Notes: a model not told the origin generated them from the letters alone. DNA of 64,000 nt from Anaeramoeba flamelloides (GCA_027625915.1 JANTQA010000016.1:1927001-1991000); one strand, 5' to 3'; shown: positions 25,502-34,948, numbered from the stretch's first letter. A program made the numbers and translations.

Positions 25502-27933
25502 CATCAAAGGGCGCGCCCTAGAAAGTTCACCTATTTGCCATAAAGTTTTCTTGAATTAAAAAAATAGAATAAAATTTTATATTTTGCTCAATTCTTTAGA
25601 ATTCTGGAAAAATTGCCATATCTTTTTTTTTTAATTTATGTTTTATTCCCAAAATCTATTGATTTTCCAAATAACAGAAAATCCAAGAAAACCTAAAAGT
25701 AGTTTTTTTCATTTTAAGAACTAAAAAGAAAATTCATGAAATTTTCCTTTAATTTCTAAAATTCAAGAAAACGTAAAGAAAAGTACGATAAAGTCAGTCA
25801 AGTTCGAAGTTTTTTTTTTCCAGAATTCTGAAGAATTGAATAAAATCAAATATTTTACTCTATTCTTTTAAATTCTGAAAAAGTTAACAGTTATTTTTTT
25901 TTTAATTTTTGTTTTTGTTTCGAAATCTATTGATTTTCCAAATAACAGAAAATTCAAGAAAACCCAATGAAAAGTACCGTCAAGTGTCGTAGAGTCCCGT
26001 AGAGTGCCTAGGTTTTTTTAATTTGAAAGAATTGAATTATATTTTAGATTTAACTCAATTTTTTTAAATTCTGGAAAACCTAACCACGGTTTTTTTCAAT
26101 TTTTGTTTTTGTTTTTTGAAGTGTTCAAGGTTTTTTTTACTTTAGAAATAAACAGAAAATTTATTAAAATTTTCGGTTTATTTCTAAAGTAAAAAAAACC
26201 TAACGAAAACCAATTGATTTTCTTATCAAAACAAAAATTAAAAAAAAAACTTACGACAAACAAGAAGGCAAGTGTCAGCTACTTCCTTAAATAATAAATA
26301 AATATAAAAAAAAAAAAATTAAAAATTTTAAAAATGTATTCCAATCTTCAATCTTTTATCTTTTATTTTATTTTATTTTACTAATTTATTAATTTTTTTA
26401 AAAAAAATTAAAAATAATTAATAGCAAGAAGAAAAAGTAATTGATCAAAGAATTATGAAGTTAAATGATCCTGAAGCATTAGTACTTGAAAAGACGGCAA
26501 CTGGCATTTTAGTTAATGCTGGTACATTAGACAAATTATTAAAGGTTTTAATACACCCAGAATATCTTGAAATTGACTATAGAATATATTTTGTTTTGTC
26601 TTTTAGAAGATTTTGTAAACCAATACAGATTCTTAAATATTTAAGAAGAGAATTTTTAAAATCTCAAAATAAAAAGAATAAAAATCAGGACAAAGAAATT
26701 GAGTTAATTATGAAAAAATCTGGTGAGATTAAAGATGGAGAAAGTGGCGTTGATTCTAATGATACTAATGATAATGAAAACAAAGAAAAAAATGAAAACA
26801 CAAACAGCAGTAGCAGTAATAATGGTGCCACTACTGCCAACAATAATAATTTTCAAAAGGGCAGTGAAAATAATGATAATAATCTAATGCAAAAGTCACA
26901 CTTGGAAATAGTACAAACTCATATTGTTAGATTTTGTTTAATTTGGGTCCAAATATTTTTTTCAGATTTTCGACAGGATAATAAATTAACCAAACTAATG
27001 CTGAATTTAATTTCTTGTACTAGCACTTCCCAATTTGAAAACATACGAGAGATTTCAAGGTCTATTAATTTTAAATTCAATCTAAAACTTCGTAATAAAA
27101 TAGATCCGGAAGACGAATATAAGGTTTCAATAATTGATAAAGAAACTCCAGAGCCCATACTGCCAATGAAAAAAACCATCAATTGGAAGGCAATCACCTT
27201 TATTGATTTAAATGAGATTGGATTGGCAAGACAAATGACTTTATTTGAAATGGGATTATTCCAAAGGATTGAAGCAAAAGAATTTATTAAAAAAAGATGG
27301 TCAAAAAAAGATAAAAAATTAACACCAAATTTAATTGAGATGATTCAACGGTTTAATAACACTAGTCTTTGGATTGTTTCGACGATTTTATCTTATGAAA
27401 AGGTCAAAATGCGATCTCAAATAATTACCAAATTTATTAAATGTGGTAAGGAATCTATTCGATTAGGTAACTTCAATACAGCAATGGAAATTGTGGCTGG
27501 GTTGAATAATTCCGCAATTAGAAGGCTAAGGAAAAGCTGGGCTTTGGTTTTGGAAGAAGAAATTAAAGATTTTGAAGATTTTTCAGTTTTGTTATCCTCT
27601 CGGAAAAATTCTCAGAATTTGAGAAATGCTATCAGCGAAATAGACAAAAACCAAAAGCCCCTTTTGCCCTATTTGGGGATGTTCTTATCGGACCTTACCT
27701 TTATAGAAGATGGAAATCCAGATAGGAAAACCGAAAACACTAATTTAATCAATTTTAAAAAAATTAATCTAATTGGTAGCACTTTAGTAAAAATTCTTAA
27801 CTTCCAAAAGCGTTCCTTCAATTTCAAATTCATACCTGAATTCCAACAATTCTTATCTAATTTGACTTTCGAAAAGGACGAAATAATAAGATATGAATTG
27901 AGTGTTAAATTAGAGCCAAATCCAAAACAATAA
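10319..27933 (+). CDS. Coiled-coil Ras guanine-nucleotide exchange factor, multi-exon
   Basis: Predicted RasGEF that loads Ras-family GTPases with GTP, probably at membranes. Proposed exons: 10319-10462, 10560-10658, 17317-17385, 17488-18060, 21877-23100 and 26425-27933, giving about 1205 residues. Every junction is phase 0, with donors GTTCGT, GTAATT, GTAGGT, GTAATA and GTAATT, and acceptors ending AAG or TAG. Exon 3 has no Met and an in-frame stop just upstream, so it must be joined to earlier exons. The only coding-like candidates I see are the first two, which start with Met and also predict coiled coil. Introns are about 6.7, 3.8 and 3.3 kb and are filled with repeats. Alternative: the first two exons plus 10786-10803 form a separate 86-residue gene. 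The catalytic end is certain, the 5' structure less so. Confidence 0.62.
11340..12680. repeat. Dispersed repeat, interrupted copy (partner 42530-44090)
   Basis: Matching words run in parallel with 42530-44090, for example TCAACAATCAAAAA, TTTTTAGAAAAAAG.GCCAAAGAG and CACTCAATT, then after the insertion GAAGAAATTTAA, AACAAGTAATTTTTT, CAAAAGAAGGACAA and GGTAAATGA. The copy is split at 11859/12367 by the TTAA element. It lies in the proposed first large RasGEF intron. A third fragment resembles 62040-62420. Confidence 0.7.
11860..12366. mobile_element. 507 bp TTAA-flanked non-autonomous DNA element
   Basis: Perfect 10 bp terminal inverted repeats, GGACTACGTT at 11860-11869 and AACGTAGTCC at 12357-12366, are flanked by TTAA on both sides (11856-11859 and 12367-12370). 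The related repeat at 42530-44090 reads straight through the site with a single TTAA at 43683-43686, so the insertion boundaries are seen directly. TTAA duplication is typical of piggyBac and Kolobok-type transposases; the tips do not decide between them. The interior has no transposase. A diverged relative lies at about 49780-50262. Confidence 0.85.
13660..14135. repeat. Dispersed repeat, partner of 3660-4200
   Basis: Same block order and orientation as 3660-4200, including GTAATAAACCCACCT, TTAATTGTTTGATA, CATCATTCTAATAAGTGGG and ATTACACAACAATTTTCCTAA. It lies inside the proposed 6.7 kb RasGEF intron. An open frame at 13807-14025 runs across it but is not conserved in the partner copy. Confidence 0.65.
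14560..15250 (+). repeat. Dispersed repeat, inverted partner at 37500-38180
   Basis: The reverse complement of 37500-38180 follows this stretch over about 690 bp. Shared words include TTATCTCAAAAAAGAA, AAATCTTTATATT, TTGATCAGA.TTTTTTGGCACTTGG and GTAGAGAA. The two copies are in opposite orientation. Neither has a conserved long frame. Family unknown. Confidence 0.65.
15470..15680. repeat. GTTATAA-rich dispersed repeat
   Basis: Many copies of GTTATAA or TTATAAC at irregular spacing, including TTATAAAATTTGTAACATG and AGCCTGTTATAA, followed by ATATTGAAAAAATCATCA. The same series is at 32740-32960, and a reversed, more diverged set is at 61330-61470. No coding potential. Confidence 0.65.
16313..16469. 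repeat. Small inverted-repeat element, GTGAGGACT family
   Basis: Left tip AAAAAAGTGAGGACT at about 16314-16328 and right tip GTACTCACTTTTTTT at 16455-16469 are near-complementary, as in the element at 1533-1752. It is about 157 bp and non-coding, and lies within the proposed RasGEF intron. Confidence 0.5.
17317..18060 (+). CDS. RasGEF coiled-coil exons 3 and 4
   Basis: Exon 17317-17385 encodes 23 residues (VVSQNENLSDLVNQLHNE and on). It follows the acceptor TTTATAG and ends before GTAGGT. Exon 17488-18060 encodes 191 residues, from ERDPNIESQVYNRF to NQQKEQYE, and ends before GTAATA. Both are rich in Glu, Lys, Asn, Gln and Leu with heptad spacing, so a long coiled coil is predicted. The 102 nt intron between them is clearly non-coding. 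There is no Met start within the first exon, so it is internal. Confidence 0.8.
18203..19535 (+). repeat. 1.3 kb dispersed repeat, partner at 32980-34290
   Basis: Direct-orientation copy of 32980-34290. Shared words include GATAAGAAAGTGATT, AAAGATTTTGGGAAAT, CCTTCCAGACTCAAAATA, ATATCATCTTATATCACTTC and CACATAACAAGA. It fills about a third of the RasGEF intron between 18060 and 21877. Short frames in either copy are not maintained, although two CTTCCAG acceptor-like sites are kept in both. Nature unknown: decayed gene or non-coding transposon. Confidence 0.75.
21877..23100 (+). CDS. RasGEF coiled-coil exon 5
   Basis: About 408 residues with predicted coiled coil (EMDDELNLMKLKTMKSLKEQ onward), then a basic linker with KKSSYITPKRTRLHKQ, an acidic stretch (NEEEDDFNFNS to DDDFEHVDMF), and a second coiled coil from NYFTEMKKENQSL to about LLK. 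The acceptor is ACTCAAG before 21877. The ORF upstream of it translates to a hydrophobic Ile/Leu run made of TTA/ATA repeats, which I treat as intron. The donor GTAATT at 23101 is preferred over GTGTTA at 23089 because it matches the other donors and is followed by a T tract. Both are phase 0. Confidence 0.8.
24234..25463. mobile_element. Palindrome-rich 1.2 kb element, copy A
   Basis: Same element as 57169-58356. The ends are imperfect inverted repeats: ACGTTTTGATGATATCAT on the left, and GGTTCCGACGATATC read inward from the right. Subterminal zones carry repeated TATCGCGATA-like palindromes, here mostly changed to TATCACGATT or TATCGTGATA. The interior includes CTCTTGACTTTTACAAC, AAAGTTTTGAAAGACAGAAA and ATTGAATCAAGTATC, all kept in copy B. 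No frame is conserved between the copies, so it is non-autonomous. It lies in the last RasGEF intron and is older than copy B by its palindrome decay. Confidence 0.75.
25465..25501 (+). repeat. 37 nt poly-T tract
   Basis: Uninterrupted T run directly after the right end of element copy A, followed within a few bases by the GC-rich palindrome AGGGCGCGCCCT (25508-25519). Such a length is likely to vary between individuals and to be error-prone in assembly. Confidence 0.9.
25500..26280. repeat. Compound hairpin cluster 1
   Basis: Several hairpins in a row. One type pairs TTCCAGAATTCTGAAGAATT with AATTCTGAAAAAG-type arms around TTTTACTC. The clearest is 26129-26200, where GGTTTTTTTTACTTTAGAAA is mirrored by TTTCTAAAGTAAAAAAAACC with one mismatch in about 34 bp. 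A GC-richer linker, CAAGTGTCGTAGAGTCCCGT, lies at 25981-26000. The same parts recur at 31263-31870, 39232-39690, 51855-52200 and 60760-60990. It ends about 145 bp before the RasGEF catalytic exon. Confidence 0.75.
26425..27933 (+). CDS. RasGEF catalytic exon: RasGEF-N and CDC25 domains
   Basis: Final exon, 502 residues, opening QEEKVIDQRIMKLNDPEAL after the acceptor TTAATAG. A RasGEF-N (REM) domain spans about residues 20-75 and 150-185 and is split by an Asn/Ser/Lys-rich insert (about 80-150). The CDC25 catalytic domain runs from about 245 to 490, with the conserved blocks ARQMTLFEMGLFQRI, the helical hairpin region IQRFNNTSLWIVSTIL and KFIKCGKESIRLGNFNTAME, and LLPYLGMFLSDLTFIEDGNP. These are the three structurally conserved regions of the Cdc25 family, so exchange activity is likely intact. 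It ends in TAA. The specific GTPase partner cannot be told from sequence. Confidence 0.95.
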   Translation, partial: QEEKVIDQRIMKLNDPEALVLEKTATGILVNAGTLDKLLKVLIHPEYLEIDYRIYFVLSFRRFCKPIQILKYLRREFLKSQNKKNKNQDKEIELIMKKSGEIKDGESGVDSNDTNDNENKEKNENTNSSSSNNGATTANNNNFQKGSENNDNNLMQKSHLEIVQTHIVRFCLIWVQIFFSDFRQDNKLTKLMLNLISCTSTSQFENIREISRSINFKFNLKLRNKIDPEDEYKVSIIDKETPEPILPMKKTINWKAITFIDLNEIGLARQMTLFEMGLFQRIEAKEFIKKRWSKKDKKLTPNLIEMIQRFNNTSLWIVSTILSYEKVKMRSQIITKFIKCGKESIRLGNFNTAMEIVAGLNNSAIRRLRKSWALVLEEEIKDFEDFSVLLSSRKNSQNLRNAISEIDKNQKPLLPYLGMFLSDLTFIEDGNPDRKTENTNLINFKKINLIGSTLVKILNFQKRSFNFKFIPEFQQFLSNLTFEKDEIIRYELSVKLEPNPKQ

Positions 27934-28007
27934 TGTGTTTTTTATTTTTATTTTGTTATTTATTTTTATTCTCCTACCTTTATTTTTTGTTTTTCGTTCT
28001 TTTTGAT

Positions 28008-28038
<31 letters not shown>

Positions 28039-29975
28039 GATTTTTTTGCATTTATCACGTCTCCAAACAAATAAAAATTGAAACTGTGTTTCTTTTACGG
28101 GTTTTGTAATTACTTGATTATATATTTTCAACTAATGTATAAAATAAAAAATATCGTTAAATTTTTTTCAACTTTGATTTTTCTTATTATTTTTTGGTGG
28201 AATTATCTTTGAAAAATATTTCTCATACATCTGTATTATAATGAAAATTCCTATCTGTAAAAGAAAAATGTTTTTTGAACATAAGATATTTTCCTCAAAT
28301 ATTATTTTCGTAATTGGTTTTTTACACATTGTAAATAGTTTAAAAAAAGATCTAATTTTATGGAAAAGAAACAAATATAACCAATCTGTCTGCTTTCAAA
28401 CGAATAATTTACCAGTAAATCTGAGAAATTAAAATGTTATTAAAATAATAACTTTTCGATGTTCTAAATATTAAATTTTCAATTCTGGATTATTTTTTTG
28501 GGTTTTTGTCTTTTAGATTATAAAAAGTAATTAAAATAAAAATTCTCAAAATTTAAATTGTGATCTTGATAGTGATCAAAAAAACTGTTACCCATGGCAT
28601 AGAACCCATTTCTCAAACAAAATCATTAATTTTAATTCGTGTAGTTCGAATGTAACATCTAATTAACTACCCGATAGCATATCGAAGTTTGAACAATTTT
28701 GAAGATATACTTTTGAATTTTAGAAAAAATTTCAAATTAATTGAAAAGATTTATAGTTTTGGTAATGTTCTCAGTTTTTTTGAAATTTAAAGTTTTTTTT
28801 CAAATAATTTTATTCAAAAATTAATTCTTTTTTGAGATAGTTATTTCCAATTTGATCTTTCATTTTTGAAATTACTTTTTAAATAATAGGACTTTAAGAA
28901 ACGAGTAACAAATTTAATTAGGGTTTATTATTTTTTATTTGGAAGGACTTAGTGTATAGGTTTTCAAGAAAATAAAACCCACGCCTATAAATTTAAATCA
29001 GATTTTAACATCTCTGAATGTTTTTTTAACTGAAATTACACACAACCTTTAAATTTAATGATATTATTTTATAGAGATTTGTAGAGAATCTTGAAAATTT
29101 GCAGAACTAAGATAATTGGACTTCAATTAGAACATACTTTGATTGTCAACAATTTACTGATATTATAATAATCAATGGGATAAATTTTCACTTGATATTT
29201 TCCTTTTTTTATCTAATTTTACTGTTTTGAAAAAAATTATTGAAATTTGGGATCTTTGTTTTATTATTTCGTATCATGTTCGTTTATTGTTTTATACAAT
29301 ATTTTGTTACACTTTGTTTGAAATAAAAATCCTAAATAAGAGATTCTGAAGAATAAGAAAACAAGAACGAGACGATAATATACCATTTAAATATCTAATA
29401 TCAGCAAAGTAGAAACTCAAACCTTAAACATAACTTTTTATACAAAATTTTACAATCTTCGAAAATACTTTCGTAACTTATTGAAGACTTTCAGATTAAC
29501 TGTCTTCAAGATTTATGTTTCTGTACTCTTTGAATTTTTTACAAATTTCCAATACTTGATCAGAAGTCTTTTCAAAGCCAAAAAAAAGAGTAAAAAATAA
29601 TAATTAACAAAAGATAAAATTTTGGAATTTAATTGAAATTTTTGAAAGTTCTGTAAAAGAATAATATTTCTTAACTTTCAATAACCTGAAACTCTTTTAA
29701 TTAAAAACAAAAAAAAAAGTCGAAAGTTGTTTAAATTATAAGTTTTTGCAAGTATAAAGTTCAATTTTTTAAAAACTTTTAAATTGAAAGTTCTTACATT
29801 TAGATCTTCGAATTTCCTATCAAAATTTGGAACAATCTCAAAAAACAAAGAAGGTTGTATGGTAAAAAAAGTGAACCACGAGTTTTGTGGGACTTTTCTT
29901 GGAAGATGTTGATGTTTTCATTTTTTTATTCTAAATACTTTTTTTGTTTTTAGAATTAAAGCCAAGTCATTTTTT
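27934..29975. other. Intergenic DNA, no gene seen
   Basis: Begins with a T-rich 3' region of the RasGEF (T tract about 28011-28039), then A+T-rich sequence. Part of 28640-29000 resembles 9060-9420 weakly. Two antisense frames at 28168-28432 have biased composition and no family resemblance. Confidence 0.55.
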
Positions 29976-30714
29976 ATGGGTAAGATCCGTAAATCAAGAA
30001 AATTTGCAAAGGTGAAAAGAAAAATAAGAAAACAAGATAAGAATTATTACTGAAGAAAAAGATAAAAAAGAAAAAAAACCAAATCTCTTGTTCGAAACCT
30101 GTAATATTTTTCGCTCCTGTAATTTTTTTTCGATTCTTTAATTTTTTCGTTCACCTGATAAACTAAACGAGTATTTAATTTTCAAATCAAAAATAACACA
30201 AACTGTGAAATAATTCAATGATTTACGTTCTTCTCTTCCCCTTTTAACAAACCGATTTTTGAAATAAATTTACAATACCAAAAGTCCACAGGTTTCCTCG
30301 AGTATGTTTTTTGCTTATAACGAATCCTTAGGACCACCATATCGTGTAATTTTGGATACAAATTTTATTTACTTTTCGGCACGTAATCGACTGGATATTA
30401 CCACGGGGCTGTTTGATCTCTTAATGGCAAAGAAAATTGTTTACATATCTGATTGTGTGGTTGGTGAACTCGAAAAGCTGGGACCAAAATTTAAAGTTGC
30501 ACTCAAGGTCTCGAAAGATCCACGATTCAAAAGGTTAACTTGTAATTGTAATGGCTATGCAGATGATTGCTTATGCACAACCGTAACAAATTTTAAATGT
30601 TACATGATCGCCACTTGTGATCGAAATTTGAAAAGAAGAATAAGAAAAATACCAGGGGTTCCTATAGTCAGCATTAAACATCACCAGTTTATTGTTGAAA
30701 GATTACCTCTCTAG
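29976..30714 (+). CDS. FCF1: rRNA-processing PIN-domain endonuclease FCF1/UTP24
   Basis: Nucleolar PIN nuclease of the small-subunit processome; yeast Utp24 is the enzyme assigned to pre-rRNA cleavage at A1/A2. The main exon (30292-30714) encodes [19 protein letters not shown], the first catalytic Asp in [37 protein letters not shown], then [20 protein letters not shown] and [11 protein letters not shown], all as in human FCF1. Upstream, 29976-30011 encodes [12 protein letters not shown], matching the invariant family start MGK..KTRK. Joining 30011 (AAG before GTGAAA) to 30292 (after CCACAG) is in phase and gives 152 residues. That lacks about 35 basic linker residues found in yeast and human (189-198). 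A middle exon in 30040-30110 ([14 protein letters not shown]) could supply them, but I cannot find consistent splice sites. Confidence 0.92.
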
Positions 30715-30884
30715 ATTTTGTTTTTTTTTATTTCGAATTTTTTTTCGATTAGGTCTTTTTTCTTTTTCAAATATTTTTTTCGAATAGAATTTAGAATGAA
30801 ATAACAATTTACCAATTGTGTTCTTTTTATTTTTTTTAATGTAATAAATTATTTCCTTTTTTGTCTCATTTATTTTTGGTTATT

Positions 30885-31010
30885 ACGTTCCCAATCACAA
30901 TCATGATTAAATTTTTTGAAAAAAAAATTAAACATTTGCTAATTTTACCCTTTTTGATAACTTCACTTTTAACAAACACTATTAGTTAATAAAAGATCTT
31001 GGATCAAAAA
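30885..31010 (+). repeat. Dispersed repeat, inverted copy in importin intron
   Basis: The reverse complement of 48080-48205 matches over about 110 bp, including ATCATGATTAAATTTTTT, TTTGCTAATTTTACCC and TTTTTGATAACTTC. Both copies are non-coding. Confidence 0.65.
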
Positions 31011-31262
31011 TTATTTTTGAATAGATATTTAACAATTTAAATTGAAAAATCCAATTTTCCATGTCCTATTAATATTTTTTTTCAATTTAATAGTAAAAAA
31101 TTTGAAAACTTTTTTGCTTCTAGATAAGAGGCGATAATCATTTTTTTGAAAAAGTATTTTATATTTAATAAATATCTTTAAAACGGATAACCAATTATTT
31201 TTACTATTAAAGTTTTATTTATTGATTTAAATTGAAAACTATATTTTTTTGTGATTTTCAGA

Positions 31263-31870
31263 TAGGTTTTTGTTAATTTTTGAAATGACAGAAAAATTCA
31301 GAAATTTTCGGTTTATTCCAAAAAGTAAAAAAAACCGCCGTTAGCTTTTCCAGAATTTAAAAGAATTGAGTAAAATCTATGATTTTTCTCCATTCTTTTG
31401 AATTCTGGAAAAGCTAGGCATTCTACGGATACTTTCGTTAGGTTTTCCAGAATTCAAAAGAATTGAGTAAAATTAAATAAATTTTACTCAATTCTTTTGA
31501 ATCTTGGAAAACCACAGTTAGCTTTTCTTGAGTTTTTTGTTTATTTGTAAAAGCAATCGAATTTACAGATAAAACAGAAAACCTCAAGAAAAGTTAGGCG
31601 CTTGACGGATACTTTTGTTAGGTTTTCTGGAATTTTTCAAAAGAATAGAAAATTTCAAAAATTTTCTTTACATTTCAAAAAGTAAAAAAAAAAATAGCCT
31701 TTATATTTTCCAGAATTCAAGAGAATGGAGTAAAATTTATGGATTTTTATTCTCGATTCTTTTGAATCCGGGAAAAAAAAAACACACCGCTTGGTTCTCC
31801 AGATTTTAAAAGAAAATACTAAAAAATCATAAGATTTTATGATACACTTTCAAATCTTGGAAAACCTAGA
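31263..31870. repeat. Compound hairpin cluster 2
   Basis: A core hairpin at about 31265-31336 (TTTTTGAAATGACAGAAA against TTTCGGTTTATTCCAAAAA) is followed by three hairpins of the TTTTCCAGAATTCAAAAGAA type. One has arms of about 30 bp around AAATTAAATAAATTT near 31450-31500. A TTCTTGAGTTTTTTGTTT-type unit with its mirror is at 31525-31590. The linkers GGCATTCTACGGATAC and GGCGCTTGACGGATAC separate units. Same parts list as cluster 1. Confidence 0.72.
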
Positions 31871-32460
31871 AAATGACAACAATTATTTATAAGTACTTTT
31901 GTTTTTCTCTATTTCGGTCTGAGTAGATGAGTATAGAATTTTCAAAACTATTGGATATTATCTATCAAAGTAAATCTCTCTAAGTTGAATTAAATTAAAA
32001 TTCATCCTTCGGTTTATTTAGAATTTTTTACTATTAAAATATCTTTTTTTCTTGATTTGATATCTTTTTATAATCGTAGTACAACTAACCACAATATATA
32101 CAATAGCTTCATGAATTTGAATTTCTGTAATTTTAATTTATTGTAAATAAAGATGATTATTAATGATGAAAATTTAATGGAAGTGGTACTTTTGTCAAAC
32201 TTGTTTTATTTTTATTTTATTTTTCCATATTAGTGATGCCTGATTTTTCTAAAAGATTATAAAATATTTTGTATATAACATTTGGCAATTCTATTTTTTA
32301 TCAAAAGATTCTTGACAAATTCTCTTTAATTGTTTAATTTTGTGGATATAAATAAAAATTTTAATTAAAAGAAATTCAAAAAAACAAACTTAGTGATCAG
32401 AAAACAATCAAATAATGCAACAGACAGATTAAATAAGATCTATTTTATTGTCATCCAATT

Positions 32461-32679
32461 GAAGAGTATTAGACAAATAGATTAATAGGAATTTAATAAT
32501 AAAACTGGTTTTTTAGGTTTATGAATTGAAAATTCCATTTCATTTTGTTTTTATATAGGAATTCATCTTTTTTTTTTGATTTTTGAAAAATTAAAAGAAA
32601 ATGAAAAGTTCTTTTTACAACTCGAAAAATAAAAATTTATAGTAAAAATATATTCTAATATATTTGTCTAATACTCTTC
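32461..32679. repeat. 219 bp MITE with perfect 19 bp inverted ends
   Basis: GAAGAGTATTAGACAAATA at 32461-32479 is exactly repeated in reverse complement at 32661-32679. The interior is A+T-rich and non-coding. No second copy was noticed in the window, and the exact target duplication is unclear. Confidence 0.65.
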
Positions 32680-32739
32680 AAATCAGATTTCTGAAAAATA
32701 AAAAAAAAAAAAATCATATTTTTGTCGATTACCTCTTAA

Positions 32740-32960
32740 TATATATAACATATTATAAATGCGACATAAAGTGTTATAAATGTTTCAAAAATTTGAACAT
32801 TTTATAACAACAAATTTTAAGACACAAAACTGCTATATTGTTACAAATTGTGTTATAAAATTTGTAGCATGTAAAAAGCCTGTTATAAGAATATTTTTTT
32901 AAAAAATATTGAAAAAATCATCAATATAAAAGGAAATTTTGTTATAAAAATTTAATATAG
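32740..32960. repeat. GTTATAA-rich dispersed repeat, copy 2
   Basis: Matches 15470-15680: GTGTTATAAAATTTGTA, AGCCTGTTATAA.AATATTTTTTT, ATATTGAAAAAATCATCA and AAAAGGAAATTTTGTTATAA occur in the same order and orientation. Confidence 0.7.
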
Positions 32961-32979
32961 ATGCTATTACAATTTTTTC

Positions 32980-34290
32980 TTTAACTCAAACTTTTTATTT
33001 GTAAAAATTCCAAGTATATAACCCTCAACAACTGATAAGAAAGTGATTAGTCCACTAAAAAGTTTATGATAGCATTATTTCCACAGTTGAAAGATTTTGG
33101 GAAATCCCTTAGTAATTCGAAAAAGTTTGAAAATTTCCTAATTTACAAATTTCCAATTCTAACGAAGTAAATAAAAAGTATTCTACCAATAAAAATAGAC
33201 TTTAAAAAAGTTATTTAAAGTTATTTAAGAAGATTTTAACCAAATTTTTTTGCGAGGTTGTTTATCTCATAAATCTTGAAAGATCGCCATACTGAAGTAT
33301 TACAAGATTGGAAAATTAATTTGGTTCAAGTCACTCAATTATTTGATCAATATATGAAAAAAAAAGGAGTACATTAATTTTCCCATTAATGCTGGTTGTT
33401 GAATGAATTCTCTTTCACTGTTTAAAAAAAGAGTGTCCATAGCCCAAACCTTGTTTTTTGTTTTGGTTCAAAATAAATCAATATAATTTTATAAAAAAAT
33501 AAAAAAATTTTGGTCTATTTTTTTCTTTGAAAAAAAGTTGAGAAGATACCATTAATAGAAGATTTTGAAATGAGAAAAAAACATATTTCCAAATTAAAAA
33601 ACAAAATAAAAACATTTTTTTTTTTTACTAAGATAAGTTAAGAAAAATTAAAGAGGAATACTTAAAATTCATTACAGGTAAAGAACACCAGGTACATGTA
33701 GGTTTTTAAGTTTGATCATTGTTAAGAATTTCTTAACAAACAAGGAATAAAAGAGGAAATAGATCTTATTGAAAGGATGGACGATCTTATTTGTTTCTGT
33801 ATCAATTTAAACCAAGTTTTTTCTCCAATAATGAAAAATTTAACTATAAAGTATTGGAATAAATTCAATTGAAAGAAAAAGCAACTTTGAAGAACAAGTT
33901 CTTCCAAGCTACCATTGAAAAATAAAAAATTAATTTGATGGTTTTGTTAGTTTTTACTTGTTTTTTTTTGTTTGTTTTTTAAGATAAGAGTTAAATTCCG
34001 AGTTGAAAAAGTAAAAAGTAACTAATATTGTTTCATTTGTTCAAAAATGAGTAGTTATTATTCCTCGTTCTGGATCCCCTTCCAGACTCAAAATAATTAT
34101 ATTGTTCTATGCTAAGAGGTTATAATGCACTTATTTTTTTGAACTCCTCAATATCATCTTATATCACTTCCAAACAATATCATATTTCTTGATCTTCCAG
34201 GTCAAACTTGTCACATAACAAGAAGATTATTACCAAACCGAGCCAATAAAGAACGTGATTGTTTCCAAATAAAGCCAATAAAGGTTGTTC
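32980..34290 (+). repeat. 1.3 kb dispersed repeat, partner of 18203-19535
   Basis: Second copy, same orientation. It shares the opening GATAAGAAAGTGATTAG, the middle GAACTCCT.ATATCATC and the CTTCCAG-flanked segments near the right end. It is intergenic here but intronic in the other copy, which argues against being part of either host gene. Confidence 0.75.
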
Positions 34291-34948
34291 TAAGGCTATT
34301 ATTTTAAAAAGATAAACAAAATCATCATATAAAAATAATTTTTTATCGAAAAATGTAATAATAAATTATTTTAATTGGTTATTAGACCAGTATTAAAATA
34401 GAAAGAAAAATTCGGTATAAAAACGATGTAAGGCAACACTAACTATATTAGCAACACAGTGGAATTTCTGATTAATCAATAAATCGACAATATTGCTCTA
34501 TAAATTTAATTGAAATAGAAGGAACATTTTTAAAAAAAATTCTTTAAAAGATATCTTACCAAAAGACACATTTTACTTATTTCTTCTTTAACACTGAAAC
34601 ATAACTCTTAAATCAAAATATACCTTTAATAGACATGACTAAATAATAAGATGAACTATTTTAACCTTTTGTACAAGCAATTAATTTTCTTCTTTTCAAG
34701 ATCAACAAGGCAAAATTAAAACAAAAAATCCAAAAGATAAAAAATTTGTAAAATACTATCTGTGGAAACCAATGAGATTTTCAACCAAGTTGAGGAAAAA
34801 GGATTCAAAAACTTGTAAAATCAGAATTCTTAAAAAGTTTGTTTGAAAAAGTTAAACATTTCATTTTTTCTCTTAAACATAATTTCCCATTTTTTTTTTT
34901 ACATACAAAGTGTGAGTAATTTACAAACTGAACAAAAAATCATTTTTA

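Larger units (their letters stand above)
30715..34948. other. Repeat-rich intergenic DNA, no gene seen
   Basis: No supported gene over 4.2 kb. It contains an inverted partner of sequence in the importin intron (30885-31010), hairpin cluster 2 (31263-31870), a MITE with perfect ends (32461-32679), a GTTATAA-rich repeat (32740-32960) and the second copy of the 1.3 kb repeat (32980-34290). The last 650 bp, upstream of the next gene, is plain A+T-rich. Confidence 0.6.
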
